Assembly (NCBI GenBank): GCA_016281115.1
Contig: JAEEHZ010000197.1
Location: 1-5,432, forward strand
From: Clostridiaceae bacterium
GTDB taxonomy: Bacteria > Bacillota > Clostridia > Oscillospirales > Acutalibacteraceae
Direction: 5' to 3'
DNA: 5,432 bases
In this document: positions 1 to 5,432 of the stretch, one piece after another
Layout: each line of letters starts with the position of its first letter
Position numbering within the stretch: position 1 is the first letter of the stretch
Notes under the pieces: model-generated
The model's input: only the letters and a program-made list of their open reading frames with translations
Database searches by the model: none
What the model was told of the DNA's origin: nothing
Position numbers and translations under genes: made by a program

Positions 1-1593
1 AAGGGTGGATTTTCCGGAAACAATATTGTTGAAAACGTTGTGTTTCCCTCAGGACTTAAAAGCATAGGAGAAGAAGCGTTTGTCAACTGCTATTCGATCA
101 GGGGATTCGATATACCTGCAAGCGTTGAAACAATAGAGCATTTGGCTTTTTCGTGGGCAAGTGGGATTGAGTACATAAACGTAGATGATAATAACAAAAA
201 TTATTGCTCTGTTGACGGCGTATTATTCAACAAAAGCAAAGATGATCTCATATGTTATCCTGCAAACAAAGAAGCCGAGACATATTCAATTCCAAACGGA
301 GTAATAAACATATGTGATGAGTCATTTATAAACAGTAATTTGAAAAGCGTAACAATACCCGAAGGCGTAAAAAGCATAGGTACATCGGCATTTTTAGGCA
401 ACGCAAACATTGAGAGCATAACTATACCCGAAAGCGTGACAAACGTAGGGCCTTACGCCTTTTATGACTGTTTATTGCTCGACAGCATAGAATCTTCCGG
501 AGATTTAACAAAAATTGGTGCAAGTGCATTTGAGGGCACGATGTATTATAATAATAAAGATAATTACGTGGACAATATTTTATATTTGGGAGCATCTTTG
601 ATAGTTGCGGATCCTGAGATTACATCCGCGAATATAAAAGAGGGTACTACGCTTATAAGCGACCGTGCATTTGAAGACCGTACACTTTTAGAGAGCGTGA
701 AGATGCCCGATAGTTTAAAACATATAGGAGACAATGCTTTTGCCTATTGCTGTAACTTGATAAGTGCCGTTATCGGACAAAATGTTGAGACGATTGGACT
801 GAGTTCATTTGAATTTTGCGAAAAACTGGAGAGCATTGTAATACCCGACAGTGTAAAAAGCTTGGGGGACAGTGCATTTATGGATTGTATGGCGCTGAAA
901 ACCGCAAAATTAGGCGAGGGCATTACGGAGATAGAACCGTATGTATTTTGTGATTGCTCTGCGCTTGAAAGCATTAACTTAAACGGCAATATAACAAGTA
1001 TAGGCGAGGAGGCTTTTTCGTATTGCTCAACTCTGAAAAGCATAACTATCCCGGACAGCGTAACAAGTATAGATGACTACGCATTTTACTGTTGTTACGA
1101 ACTTGAAAGCGTTACATTAAGCAAAAACATAACGGTTATAGAAGAGGGACTTTTTTCCGGTTGCTCTGCGATCAAAAGCATTGATATTCCCGACGGTGTA
1201 ACAAGCATACTGTATGGCGCTTTTGAGGATTGTTTATCTCTTGAAAGCATAACCATACCGAAAAGTGTTTACGAAATAGCGGATAATGCGTTTTCGGGCT
1301 GCGAAAACCTTACCGTATATGGTTACAAGGATTCATATACAGAGCAATATGTCAGGGAAAACGACATAAGCTTTGTTGATGTTGAAAACCCGGATGCCGG
1401 TAAAGGCGATGTAAACGGCGACGGCGATATTACTATGGAAGACGTTGTACTTCTGCAAAAGCATATCGCAAAGCTTACGGAGTTCACACCCCAACAATTG
1501 GATCTTGCTGATGTAACAGGCGACGGCGAAATCACCATGCTTGACGTTACTACGGTACAGAAGTATATTGCGAAACTCATTGAACAATTCTAA
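1..1593 (+). CDS. BspA-like leucine-rich-repeat protein with C-terminal type I dockerin (5' end missing)
   Basis: The reading frame is open from base 1 and the first codons already belong to a repeat, so the N-terminus and any signal peptide lie upstream; 530 residues are visible. Residues 1 to about 460 are LRR_5 (BspA/Treponema type) repeats of about 23 residues, pattern L-x-S-I-x-I-P-x-S-V-x-x-I-x-x-x-A-F-x-x-C. Two spacers typical of this family interrupt them, at roughly residues 60-92 (NYCSVDGVLFNK region) and 179-214 (NYVDNILYLG region). A non-repeat cap (YGYKDSYTEQYV) closes the array. Residues 469-530 form a type I dockerin with two calcium loops (D470/N472/D474/D476/D481 and D504/T506/D508/E510/D515). 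In known systems a dockerin plugs into a cohesin on a scaffoldin, so the protein is inferred to be secreted and attached to a cellulosome or the cell surface. LRR_5 arrays are usually adhesion or binding modules; the ligand is unknown and no catalytic domain is visible in this part. A terminator follows 9 bases after the stop. Confidence 0.93.
   Translation, partial: KGGFSGNNIVENVVFPSGLKSIGEEAFVNCYSIRGFDIPASVETIEHLAFSWASGIEYINVDDNNKNYCSVDGVLFNKSKDDLICYPANKEAETYSIPNGVINICDESFINSNLKSVTIPEGVKSIGTSAFLGNANIESITIPESVTNVGPYAFYDCLLLDSIESSGDLTKIGASAFEGTMYYNNKDNYVDNILYLGASLIVADPEITSANIKEGTTLISDRAFEDRTLLESVKMPDSLKHIGDNAFAYCCNLISAVIGQNVETIGLSSFEFCEKLESIVIPDSVKSLGDSAFMDCMALKTAKLGEGITEIEPYVFCDCSALESINLNGNITSIGEEAFSYCSTLKSITIPDSVTSIDDYAFYCCYELESVTLSKNITVIEEGLFSGCSAIKSIDIPDGVTSILYGAFEDCLSLESITIPKSVYEIADNAFSGCENLTVYGYKDSYTEQYVRENDISFVDVENPDAGKGDVNGDGDITMEDVVLLQKHIAKLTEFTPQQLDLADVTGDGEITMLDVTTVQKYIAKLIEQF
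685..1305 (+). repeat. Nine uninterrupted 69-bp coding repeats (LRR_5 units)
   Basis: Nine consecutive units of exactly 23 codons run without insertion or deletion inside the LRR-dockerin gene. In all nine, position 22 is Cys, position 19 is Phe and position 14 is Ile or Leu; position 2 is Leu or Ile. At the DNA level the units are diverged and share mainly short stretches such as gaaagcat and ataccc, so this is an old duplication maintained by protein structure. It is not a recent identical tandem repeat. Confidence 0.9.
1405..1590 (+). other. Type I dockerin domain region
   Basis: Two duplicated EF-hand-like segments start with DVNGDGDITMED and DVTGDGEITMLD, each followed by a helix ending in IAKL. 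Their calcium loops begin 34 residues apart. The 23-residue segments match at 16 positions. Type I dockerins bind cohesins through loop positions 10 and 11, which here are Met-Glu in the first copy and Met-Leu in the second. This differs from the Ser-Thr pair typical of Clostridium thermocellum, so a different cohesin specificity is likely. The domain is complete and ends four residues before the stop codon. Confidence 0.92.
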
Positions 1594-1601
1594 TTAAAAT
1601 T

Positions 1602-1638
1602 AATTATCCCTCGGCTATCAAGTCGGGGGATAATTTTT
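1602..1638 (+). terminator. Rho-independent terminator of the LRR-dockerin gene
   Basis: AATTATCCCTCG (1602-1613) pairs with CGGGGGATAATT (1624-1635) over 12 bp with one G-U wobble. Two further pairs (G-U and C-G) leave a 6-base loop, and five T residues run from 1634 to 1638. It starts 9 bases after the stop codon. The A/T-rich foot could also let it act weakly on the opposite strand. Confidence 0.9.
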
Positions 1639-1680
1639 GCGTTGTACTATCGGTTTTTTAGCTTTAAATTTTAAGTAAAA

Positions 1681-1766
1681 CGGTTTTCAGTGCCGCTTTT
1701 TGTTGCCCTTTTAGGGGCAACTGCCACGCTTGCGTGGCGGACGGGGTGGAGTGCGGTTTCGGTGCG
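1681..1766. repeat. GC-rich double-hairpin intergenic element (possible dispersed repeat)
   Basis: This gene-free stretch lies between the two terminators. It contains two perfect hairpins with no gap between them. GTTGCCC (1702-1708) pairs with GGGCAAC (1715-1721). GCCACG (1723-1728) pairs with CGTGGC (1733-1738) around a CTTG loop. A short outer pairing CCGC (1693-1696) with GCGG (1753-1756) can enclose both. Imperfect direct copies of CGGTTTTCAGTGCCG occur at both ends (1681-1695 and 1754-1766). No open reading frame, ribosome binding site or T-run fits it. The compact fold in otherwise AT-rich DNA resembles REP- or MITE-like repeats, but copy number cannot be judged from one window. A structured RNA is the alternative. 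Confidence 0.45.
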
Positions 1767-1785
1767 TTTAAATTCTGCAGTTTAC

Positions 1786-1851
1786 AAAAAAGCAAAATAA
1801 AACCGGAGAACCGGTCGCCATTAAGCCGCGACTGATTCTCCGGTTATTTTT
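1786..1851. terminator. Long hairpin terminator downstream of the lipoprotein gene, probably bidirectional
   Basis: AACCGGAGAA (1801-1810) pairs perfectly with TTCTCCGGTT (1836-1845). After one C/A mismatch the stem continues for 7 more pairs (1812-1818 with 1828-1834, including a G-U) around a 9-base loop. Read on the - strand it is followed by a T-rich tract, TTTTATTTTGCTTTTTT (1802 down to 1786), which places it as the terminator 18 bases after the lipoprotein stop codon. Read on the + strand it is followed by A then five Ts (1847-1851), so it can also back up the LRR-dockerin terminator between these convergent genes. Confidence 0.85.
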
Positions 1852-1862
1852 ATTGTGTTAAA

Positions 1863-2411
1863 TTAATTCATAAATTCGTTTAATTTAAGTATTATTTCAT
1901 TTGCCTGCTCCTGTGTGATCTCCGCTTCATCACCGTTATAATAACCCGAAACCACAGGGCAGTTATTCTCCTTTGAGTATTCGTATTTGGTGGTCAAAGC
2001 AACTTTGTCGGAGCTGTCGTAATATATTTCTTCGCTTACATAAGGCTCGCCCGAGGGATCTTTTTTGTATTTGTATTTATTAGTTATCATTACATTTTCG
2101 TTGCTGTCTTTAAGCACAATAGACTTTAAAGTACCGTCGTCGTTGTAAGTGTTTTCCGACACCGCGCGCAGCTCATTTGTTTCTTTGGAATATATAGACA
2201 CCTTTGTTATCTGATTGTCGCTGTTATACTCATACTCTTGTGTAAAGCCGCCGTCTATAACGCCGTTTGAAGTATCGGTATCGGTAGAAATGCCCGTGTT
2301 CTCCTGTTTTGAAGAAGTTGTCATTGATTCATTATTTTTTATTTCGGCCTGGCAAGAACACATAATAAGCATTATTATAATGCCTATTATTGCCGCAATA
2401 GCTTTTTTCAC
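1863..2411 (-). CDS. Small secreted lipoprotein with YD-like beta repeats, function unknown
   Basis: 182 residues from a GTG start. Residues 1-17 are a short Lys-Lys start and a hydrophobic stretch, followed by Cys18-Ser-Cys20. Cys20, with Ser at -1, fits a lipobox best, so the mature protein should be lipid-anchored on the outer face of the membrane. Residues 24-55 are a polar Ser/Thr/Asn/Asp-rich linker. Residues 60-162 contain four imperfect segments starting near residues 60, 87, 112 and 142. Each begins with a Tyr-containing strand (YEYN, TYND, YKYK, YEYS), some with an acidic turn such as YNDDGTL, resembling YD/RHS-type beta-hairpin repeats. A charged helix (165-180) ends it. An in-frame ATG 11 codons upstream would overlap the nuclease gene and give a worse signal peptide, while the GTG has a good ribosome binding site. 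I do not recognise a specific family and no enzyme motif is visible. It is likely the last gene of the transcript that includes the nuclease. Confidence 0.82.
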   Translation of the reverse strand: MKKAIAAIIGIIIMLIMCSCQAEIKNNESMTTSSKQENTGISTDTDTSNGVIDGGFTQEYEYNSDNQITKVSIYSKETNELRAVSENTYNDDGTLKSIVLKDSNENVMITNKYKYKKDPSGEPYVSEEIYYDSSDKVALTTKYEYSKENNCPVVSGYYNGDEAEITQEQANEIILKLNEFMN

Positions 2412-2419
2412 TAAAATCG

Positions 2420-2425
2420 TCCTCT
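2420..2425 (-). promoter_or_regulatory. Ribosome binding site deciding the GTG start of the lipoprotein
   Basis: AGAGGA on the - strand lies 8 bases before the GTG at 2411-2409, and inside the coding sequence if the upstream ATG (2444) were used. The spacing supports the GTG start and leaves a 20-bp gap after the nuclease stop codon. Confidence 0.75.
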
Positions 2426-2431
2426 CGTATT

Positions 2432-4039
2432 TCATCTTGACCATTTGTCGCTGAGTGTGTCAATTTGATCTGCAAATTTTGCTATGTCCTTATTTGCCAT
2501 ACCCTCGCAACGCCTTGCAACGCTCAAAAGCCTGTTGCACGCTGCCAAAAGTCTGTTAAACACAGCCGCACTGCGGGATTGTCCCGAAGTAATAGCCGCC
2601 TTTTTGGCGCGTATGCCCAAGGTCTCCTTTATTACCTTGCCGCTTATAAGGTCAACGCAAGTTCCGCTGTACGGTGCGTATGCGTTATATCCGTATTCGT
2701 CGTGCAGGCAGGCGGTGAATTCTTTGCAAACGTTATCTTCACCGTGATTTACGAATACCGTGTGCGGTTTTTCGTCAAACGCCTGAACAAATTTTATCAA
2801 GCCTTCTTTATCGGCGTGTCCGCTTATGCCTTCCAAAAAGTCTATTTCCGCATTTACCGCTATTTGCTCACCGAAAAGCTTCACGTGATCGGCACCTTCA
2901 AGCAGTGTGCGCCCGAGCGTTCCCTGAGCTTGATATCCAACAAACAGTATAAGGCATTCTTCGCGCCAAAGGTTATGCTTTAAGTGATGCCTAATTCTGC
3001 CCGCCTCGCACATTCCGCTGGCAGAGATTATTACCTTGGGCTCGCTGTTGGAGTTTATCAGCTTGGATTCTTCACTTGTTACCGCAACCTGAAGTCCGGG
3101 AAATGTGAGCGGATTTATTCCTTTGTTTATAAGCGCCTTTGTTTCATCATCAAAATACTCCGTGCTGCAATTCAAGAAAATATTTGTAGCCTCTATCGCA
3201 AGAGGACTGTCGATATACACCTGAAAATCCGGATGATCCTTTATTAGATTATCGTGTTTTATTTGCCTTATAAAATACAAAAGCTCCTGTGTTCTGCCGA
3301 CCGCAAAAGAAGGGATAATAACATTTCCCCCGCGGTCGAGAGTACGTTGGATATGCCTTGTAAGCGAAGCAATATAATCGAGCCTCTCGGGGTGATAACG
3401 GTCGCCGTAGGTGGATTCAACAACCACATAATCGGCACTGTGGGTATATTTAGGGTCTTGCAGTATCGGCTGATGTATATTGCCAACATCTCCGCTGAAA
3501 ACGATTTTTTTCGTTACTCCGTCTTCCGTGAGCCACACTTCTATGCTTGCGGAACCGAGCAAATGTCCTATATCCGTAAAGGCTATCTTAAGCCCGTCAA
3601 ATATTTCTATTTGTGTTTCGTATTCGCAGGCGACAAATTTTGAGATGGCCCCCTGGGCATCGTTTGTGTCGTATATCGGCTGATATTCACCTGCACCCGA
3701 GCGCTTGCCTTTACGGCTGCGCCACTGAGCCTCAAACATTTGTATGTGCGCACTGTCGAGAAGCATTATCTTTGCAAGCATACAGGTGGCTGTGGTAGCA
3801 TAAATGTGTCCTCTGAAGCCGTTTTTGTATAACAGAGGCAAATTGCCCGAGTGGTCAATATGCGCGTGCGTAAGCAAAACGCAGTCAATTTCAGATGGAT
3901 TAACGGGTATCTCCTGGTTCTCAAAAATATCCGCGCCTTGCTCCATACCGCAGTCAACAAGTATCTTTTTACCGTTCACCTCTATATAGGTACAGCTTCC
4001 GGTAACTTCGTGAGTAGCTCCCAAAAAAGTGATCTTCAA
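2432..4039 (-). CDS. Beta-CASP metallo-beta-lactamase-fold RNA nuclease (Ysh1/CPSF73-like, COG1236 type)
   Basis: 535 residues. It is predicted to be a cytoplasmic two-zinc ribonuclease of the group that includes CPSF-73 and bacterial and archaeal homologues; members cut or trim RNA. The metallo-beta-lactamase motifs are all present: D29 (motif 1), H58-x-H60-x-D62-H63 (motif 2), H159 in GHLLGSAS (motif 3) and D184 in FSGDVG (motif 4). The beta-CASP insert has E208 in VESTYGDR (motif A), H408 in SGHAD (motif B) and H432 in VNHGE (motif C). The conserved stretches PSFAVGRTQE (243-252), SGMCEAGRIRHH (341-352) and GYQAQGTLGR (368-377) also fit. No catalytic residue is missing. The last 55-60 residues form an extra, probably helical tail beyond the shortest family members. 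The start is TTG, supported by the ribosome binding site and by the family-typical N-terminus MKITFLGA. It sits 36 bp after the MATE gene. The substrate RNA is unknown; a non-RNA hydrolase role is less likely. Confidence 0.93.
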   Translation of the reverse strand: MKITFLGATHEVTGSCTYIEVNGKKILVDCGMEQGADIFENQEIPVNPSEIDCVLLTHAHIDHSGNLPLLYKNGFRGHIYATTATCMLAKIMLLDSAHIQMFEAQWRSRKGKRSGAGEYQPIYDTNDAQGAISKFVACEYETQIEIFDGLKIAFTDIGHLLGSASIEVWLTEDGVTKKIVFSGDVGNIHQPILQDPKYTHSADYVVVESTYGDRYHPERLDYIASLTRHIQRTLDRGGNVIIPSFAVGRTQELLYFIRQIKHDNLIKDHPDFQVYIDSPLAIEATNIFLNCSTEYFDDETKALINKGINPLTFPGLQVAVTSEESKLINSNSEPKVIISASGMCEAGRIRHHLKHNLWREECLILFVGYQAQGTLGRTLLEGADHVKLFGEQIAVNAEIDFLEGISGHADKEGLIKFVQAFDEKPHTVFVNHGEDNVCKEFTACLHDEYGYNAYAPYSGTCVDLISGKVIKETLGIRAKKAAITSGQSRSAAVFNRLLAACNRLLSVARRCEGMANKDIAKFADQIDTLSDKWSR

Positions 4040-4046
4040 AAAAACA

Positions 4047-4053
4047 CACCTCT
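4047..4053 (-). promoter_or_regulatory. Ribosome binding site for the TTG start of the nuclease
   Basis: AGAGGTG on the - strand ends 7 bases before the TTG at 4039-4037. No ATG or GTG at this point gives the family-typical N-terminus, so this site decides the unusual start codon. Confidence 0.8.
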
Positions 4054-4075
4054 TTTTTATTATTTATATAATTAC

Positions 4076-5432
4076 TTAAAAAACCTTATACAGCTGTTTT
4101 TCCGTTCTTCTTTTAAACCTCGTGAACAAAAGCGCTATAAACAACGCTCCGCGGGCGCATATCTCAATGCACATCGCAAGCCACGCTCCGCTCAATCCTG
4201 CGTCTCCTACAAGCATAATTGCCAAAGGAATACGTATAAGCCACATGCTTATAAATGCTATAATTCCCGTTATGGCGGTATCGCCTGCGCCTCTGAAAAT
4301 GCCTGAGCATACTATTGCCGCGGCAAACATAGGTTCGGCAAATGCCTCTATTCTCAAAGCACCTGTTCCAAGCTCTATTATTTGGGGATCGGGTGTAATT
4401 AACGCAAGCATTTGCGGTGCAAATATATACATCAACACACCTGTTACTGTCATAAGCAGCATTCCGAAAGCAAGCGTGAGCCTGCTGAGCCGTTTTGCCA
4501 TATCATAACGTTTTGCGCCCAAAGACTGTCCTATTATTGTAGTAGCCGCTGTCGCAACGCCGAATCCCGGCATATAGCACAGGCTTTCTGCGGTTATGCT
4601 GAAAGAGTTTGCGGCTATCGCTGCGTTGCCCAGCGGAGCAACGATTTTTGTAAACGCTATGTGTGCGCCGCAGGTAAGGATTTCCTCAATAGCAACGGGA
4701 ACGGATATTTTTACCGCATTTTTTATCACGGTGGAATTGAACTTTAACCGCTCGCCTTTTCTGAATCTGAGCGAGTCAGATCTGAACATCAAGAAATACA
4801 GCATAATAAGACCTGTAACTGAAAATGCAAGCGATGTTCCCAGTGCCGCTCCCGCAACGCCCATACCTGCGCCGGGTACAATAATATTATGCGAAAAAAC
4901 GGTTATATTTCTTGTAGGGAATATCAAAAAGAAATTAAAAACAACATCAAGCGCACACATTGTAATATCAAGTATGCCCGGTATTTTCATATTTCCGCTG
5001 CATTGCAGCATACCCGCGGAGGTATGATTTATCATTGTTAATGGCATGGCAGTGGTGCAAATTATAAAATATGCAGAGGCGTTTTCCCTTATGGATTCAT
5101 CTCCGCCGAGCCATTCGGGCAAATAAAAGCCTATCGATATTCCGAGCAGAGCCACAATAACGCCGAGTAAAGTCGTAAACAAAATTCCCAGCTTTGCGGT
5201 ATTCCTTGCCGATTTTTCGTCTTTTGCACCTATTTTGTTTGCTATTTGGACTGTAAAGCCCACGGAGGACGCTATGCATATTCCGTTTAACAGCCATGTG
5301 CTTGATGACACGAGACCTATCGAAGCCGATTGGTCTGCGCCTAGCTTACCGACCATAGAGGCGTCTATGTATTGCATGATAATACCCGATATGTGAGCCA
5401 AAATTGCGGGGATACTCAGCCGTAATATCATC
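4076..5432 (-). CDS. MATE-family multidrug/organic cation efflux transporter (N-terminus at or beyond window edge)
   Basis: At least 451 residues, close to the usual 440-460 of the family, so only a few N-terminal residues can be missing. An ATG lies one base from the edge, but no upstream region is visible to confirm it as the start. MATE proteins are inner-membrane antiporters that expel drugs or metabolites in exchange for Na+ or H+. The sequence is almost wholly hydrophobic, with about 12 predicted membrane segments in two similar halves. The first segment, LSIPAILAHISGIIMQYIDA (5-24), leads into MVGKLG, the usual opening. The halves share the loops ANKIGAKDEKSA (64-75) and GQSLGAKRYDMA (301-312), and the motifs GNMKIPGILDI (146-156) and GDTAITGIIAF (383-393), as expected from internal duplication. 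The C-terminus is short and basic (FKRRTEKQLYKVF). The substrate cannot be predicted. Only 36 bp and no terminator separate it from the nuclease gene, so co-transcription is likely; the promoter lies outside the window. Confidence 0.93.
   Translation of the reverse strand, partial: MILRLSIPAILAHISGIIMQYIDASMVGKLGADQSASIGLVSSSTWLLNGICIASSVGFTVQIANKIGAKDEKSARNTAKLGILFTTLLGVIVALLGISIGFYLPEWLGGDESIRENASAYFIICTTAMPLTMINHTSAGMLQCSGNMKIPGILDITMCALDVVFNFFLIFPTRNITVFSHNIIVPGAGMGVAGAALGTSLAFSVTGLIMLYFLMFRSDSLRFRKGERLKFNSTVIKNAVKISVPVAIEEILTCGAHIAFTKIVAPLGNAAIAANSFSITAESLCYMPGFGVATAATTIIGQSLGAKRYDMAKRLSRLTLAFGMLLMTVTGVLMYIFAPQMLALITPDPQIIELGTGALRIEAFAEPMFAAAIVCSGIFRGAGDTAITGIIAFISMWLIRIPLAIMLVGDAGLSGAWLAMCIEICARGALFIALLFTRFKRRTEKQLYKVF

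Noticed and set aside
685..1305. Regular 69-bp periodicity as a possible CRISPR or satellite array
   Set aside because: The units are in-frame, diverged in DNA and conserved only at structural protein positions, which is normal for an LRR solenoid.
1594..1862. A small gene or toxin-antitoxin unit in the intergenic region
   Set aside because: No open frame with a ribosome binding site was seen; the stretch is explained by two terminators and a hairpin element.
2412..2444. ATG start at 2444 for the lipoprotein
   Set aside because: It would overlap the nuclease stop codon by 13 bases and put polar residues before the signal peptide. The GTG at 2411 has a well-spaced AGAGGA and gives a standard Lys-Lys plus hydrophobic leader.
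2465..3643. Several + strand open frames (for example 2465-2983 and 3254-3643) opposite the nuclease gene
   Set aside because: The - strand frame carries every catalytic motif of a conserved family across the whole stretch. The + frames lack recognisable domains and convincing ribosome binding sites.
4054..4080. Promoter-like AT-rich stretch (TATATAAATAAT on the - strand) between the MATE and nuclease genes
   Set aside because: AT-rich spacer is expected here and I see no convincing -35 box at the right distance.
3851..5027. + strand open frames opposite the MATE gene (for example 3851-4306, 4122-4508, 4596-5027)
   Set aside because: They mirror the transporter codons, have no family features and overlap each other; the - strand product is a clear MATE protein.

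Overview
The window looks like chromosomal DNA from a Gram-positive anaerobe of the class Clostridia, most likely a gut or rumen relative of Ruminococcus. This is inferred from three things: a type I dockerin (the cellulosome plug domain) on a leucine-rich-repeat protein, AGAGG-type ribosome binding sites in front of TTG and GTG starts, and moderately AT-rich DNA. No rRNA or other taxonomic marker is present, so species or genus cannot be fixed.

Layout: bases 1-1593 (+ strand) are the 3' part of a large secreted BspA-like leucine-rich-repeat (LRR_5) protein ending in a dockerin; its start lies before the window. It is followed by a strong rho-independent terminator (1602-1638). Bases 1639-1785 hold no gene but contain a GC-rich pair of back-to-back hairpins that may be a dispersed repeat. 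A long hairpin at 1801-1845 then serves as terminator for the genes arriving from the other side. From 1863 to the right edge everything is on the - strand. In transcription order these are a MATE-family multidrug/cation antiporter (5432-4076, its first few codons possibly beyond the edge), a beta-CASP metallo-beta-lactamase-fold RNA nuclease (4039-2432, TTG start) and a small lipoprotein (2411-1863, GTG start). Gaps of 36 and 20 bp with no terminator between them suggest one transcript.

How they work together: the LRR-dockerin protein is probably displayed on the cell surface or in a cellulosome through a cohesin partner, where its repeat surface could bind polysaccharide, host or other proteins. 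The - strand genes have a membrane exporter, a cytoplasmic RNA-processing enzyme and an exported lipoprotein. No shared pathway is obvious, and their linkage may be simple co-transcription.

I found no evidence for a novel defence, mobile or toxin system. The items most worth a second look are the dockerin-LRR architecture, the intergenic double-hairpin element, and the unrecognised lipoprotein with YD-like repeats.
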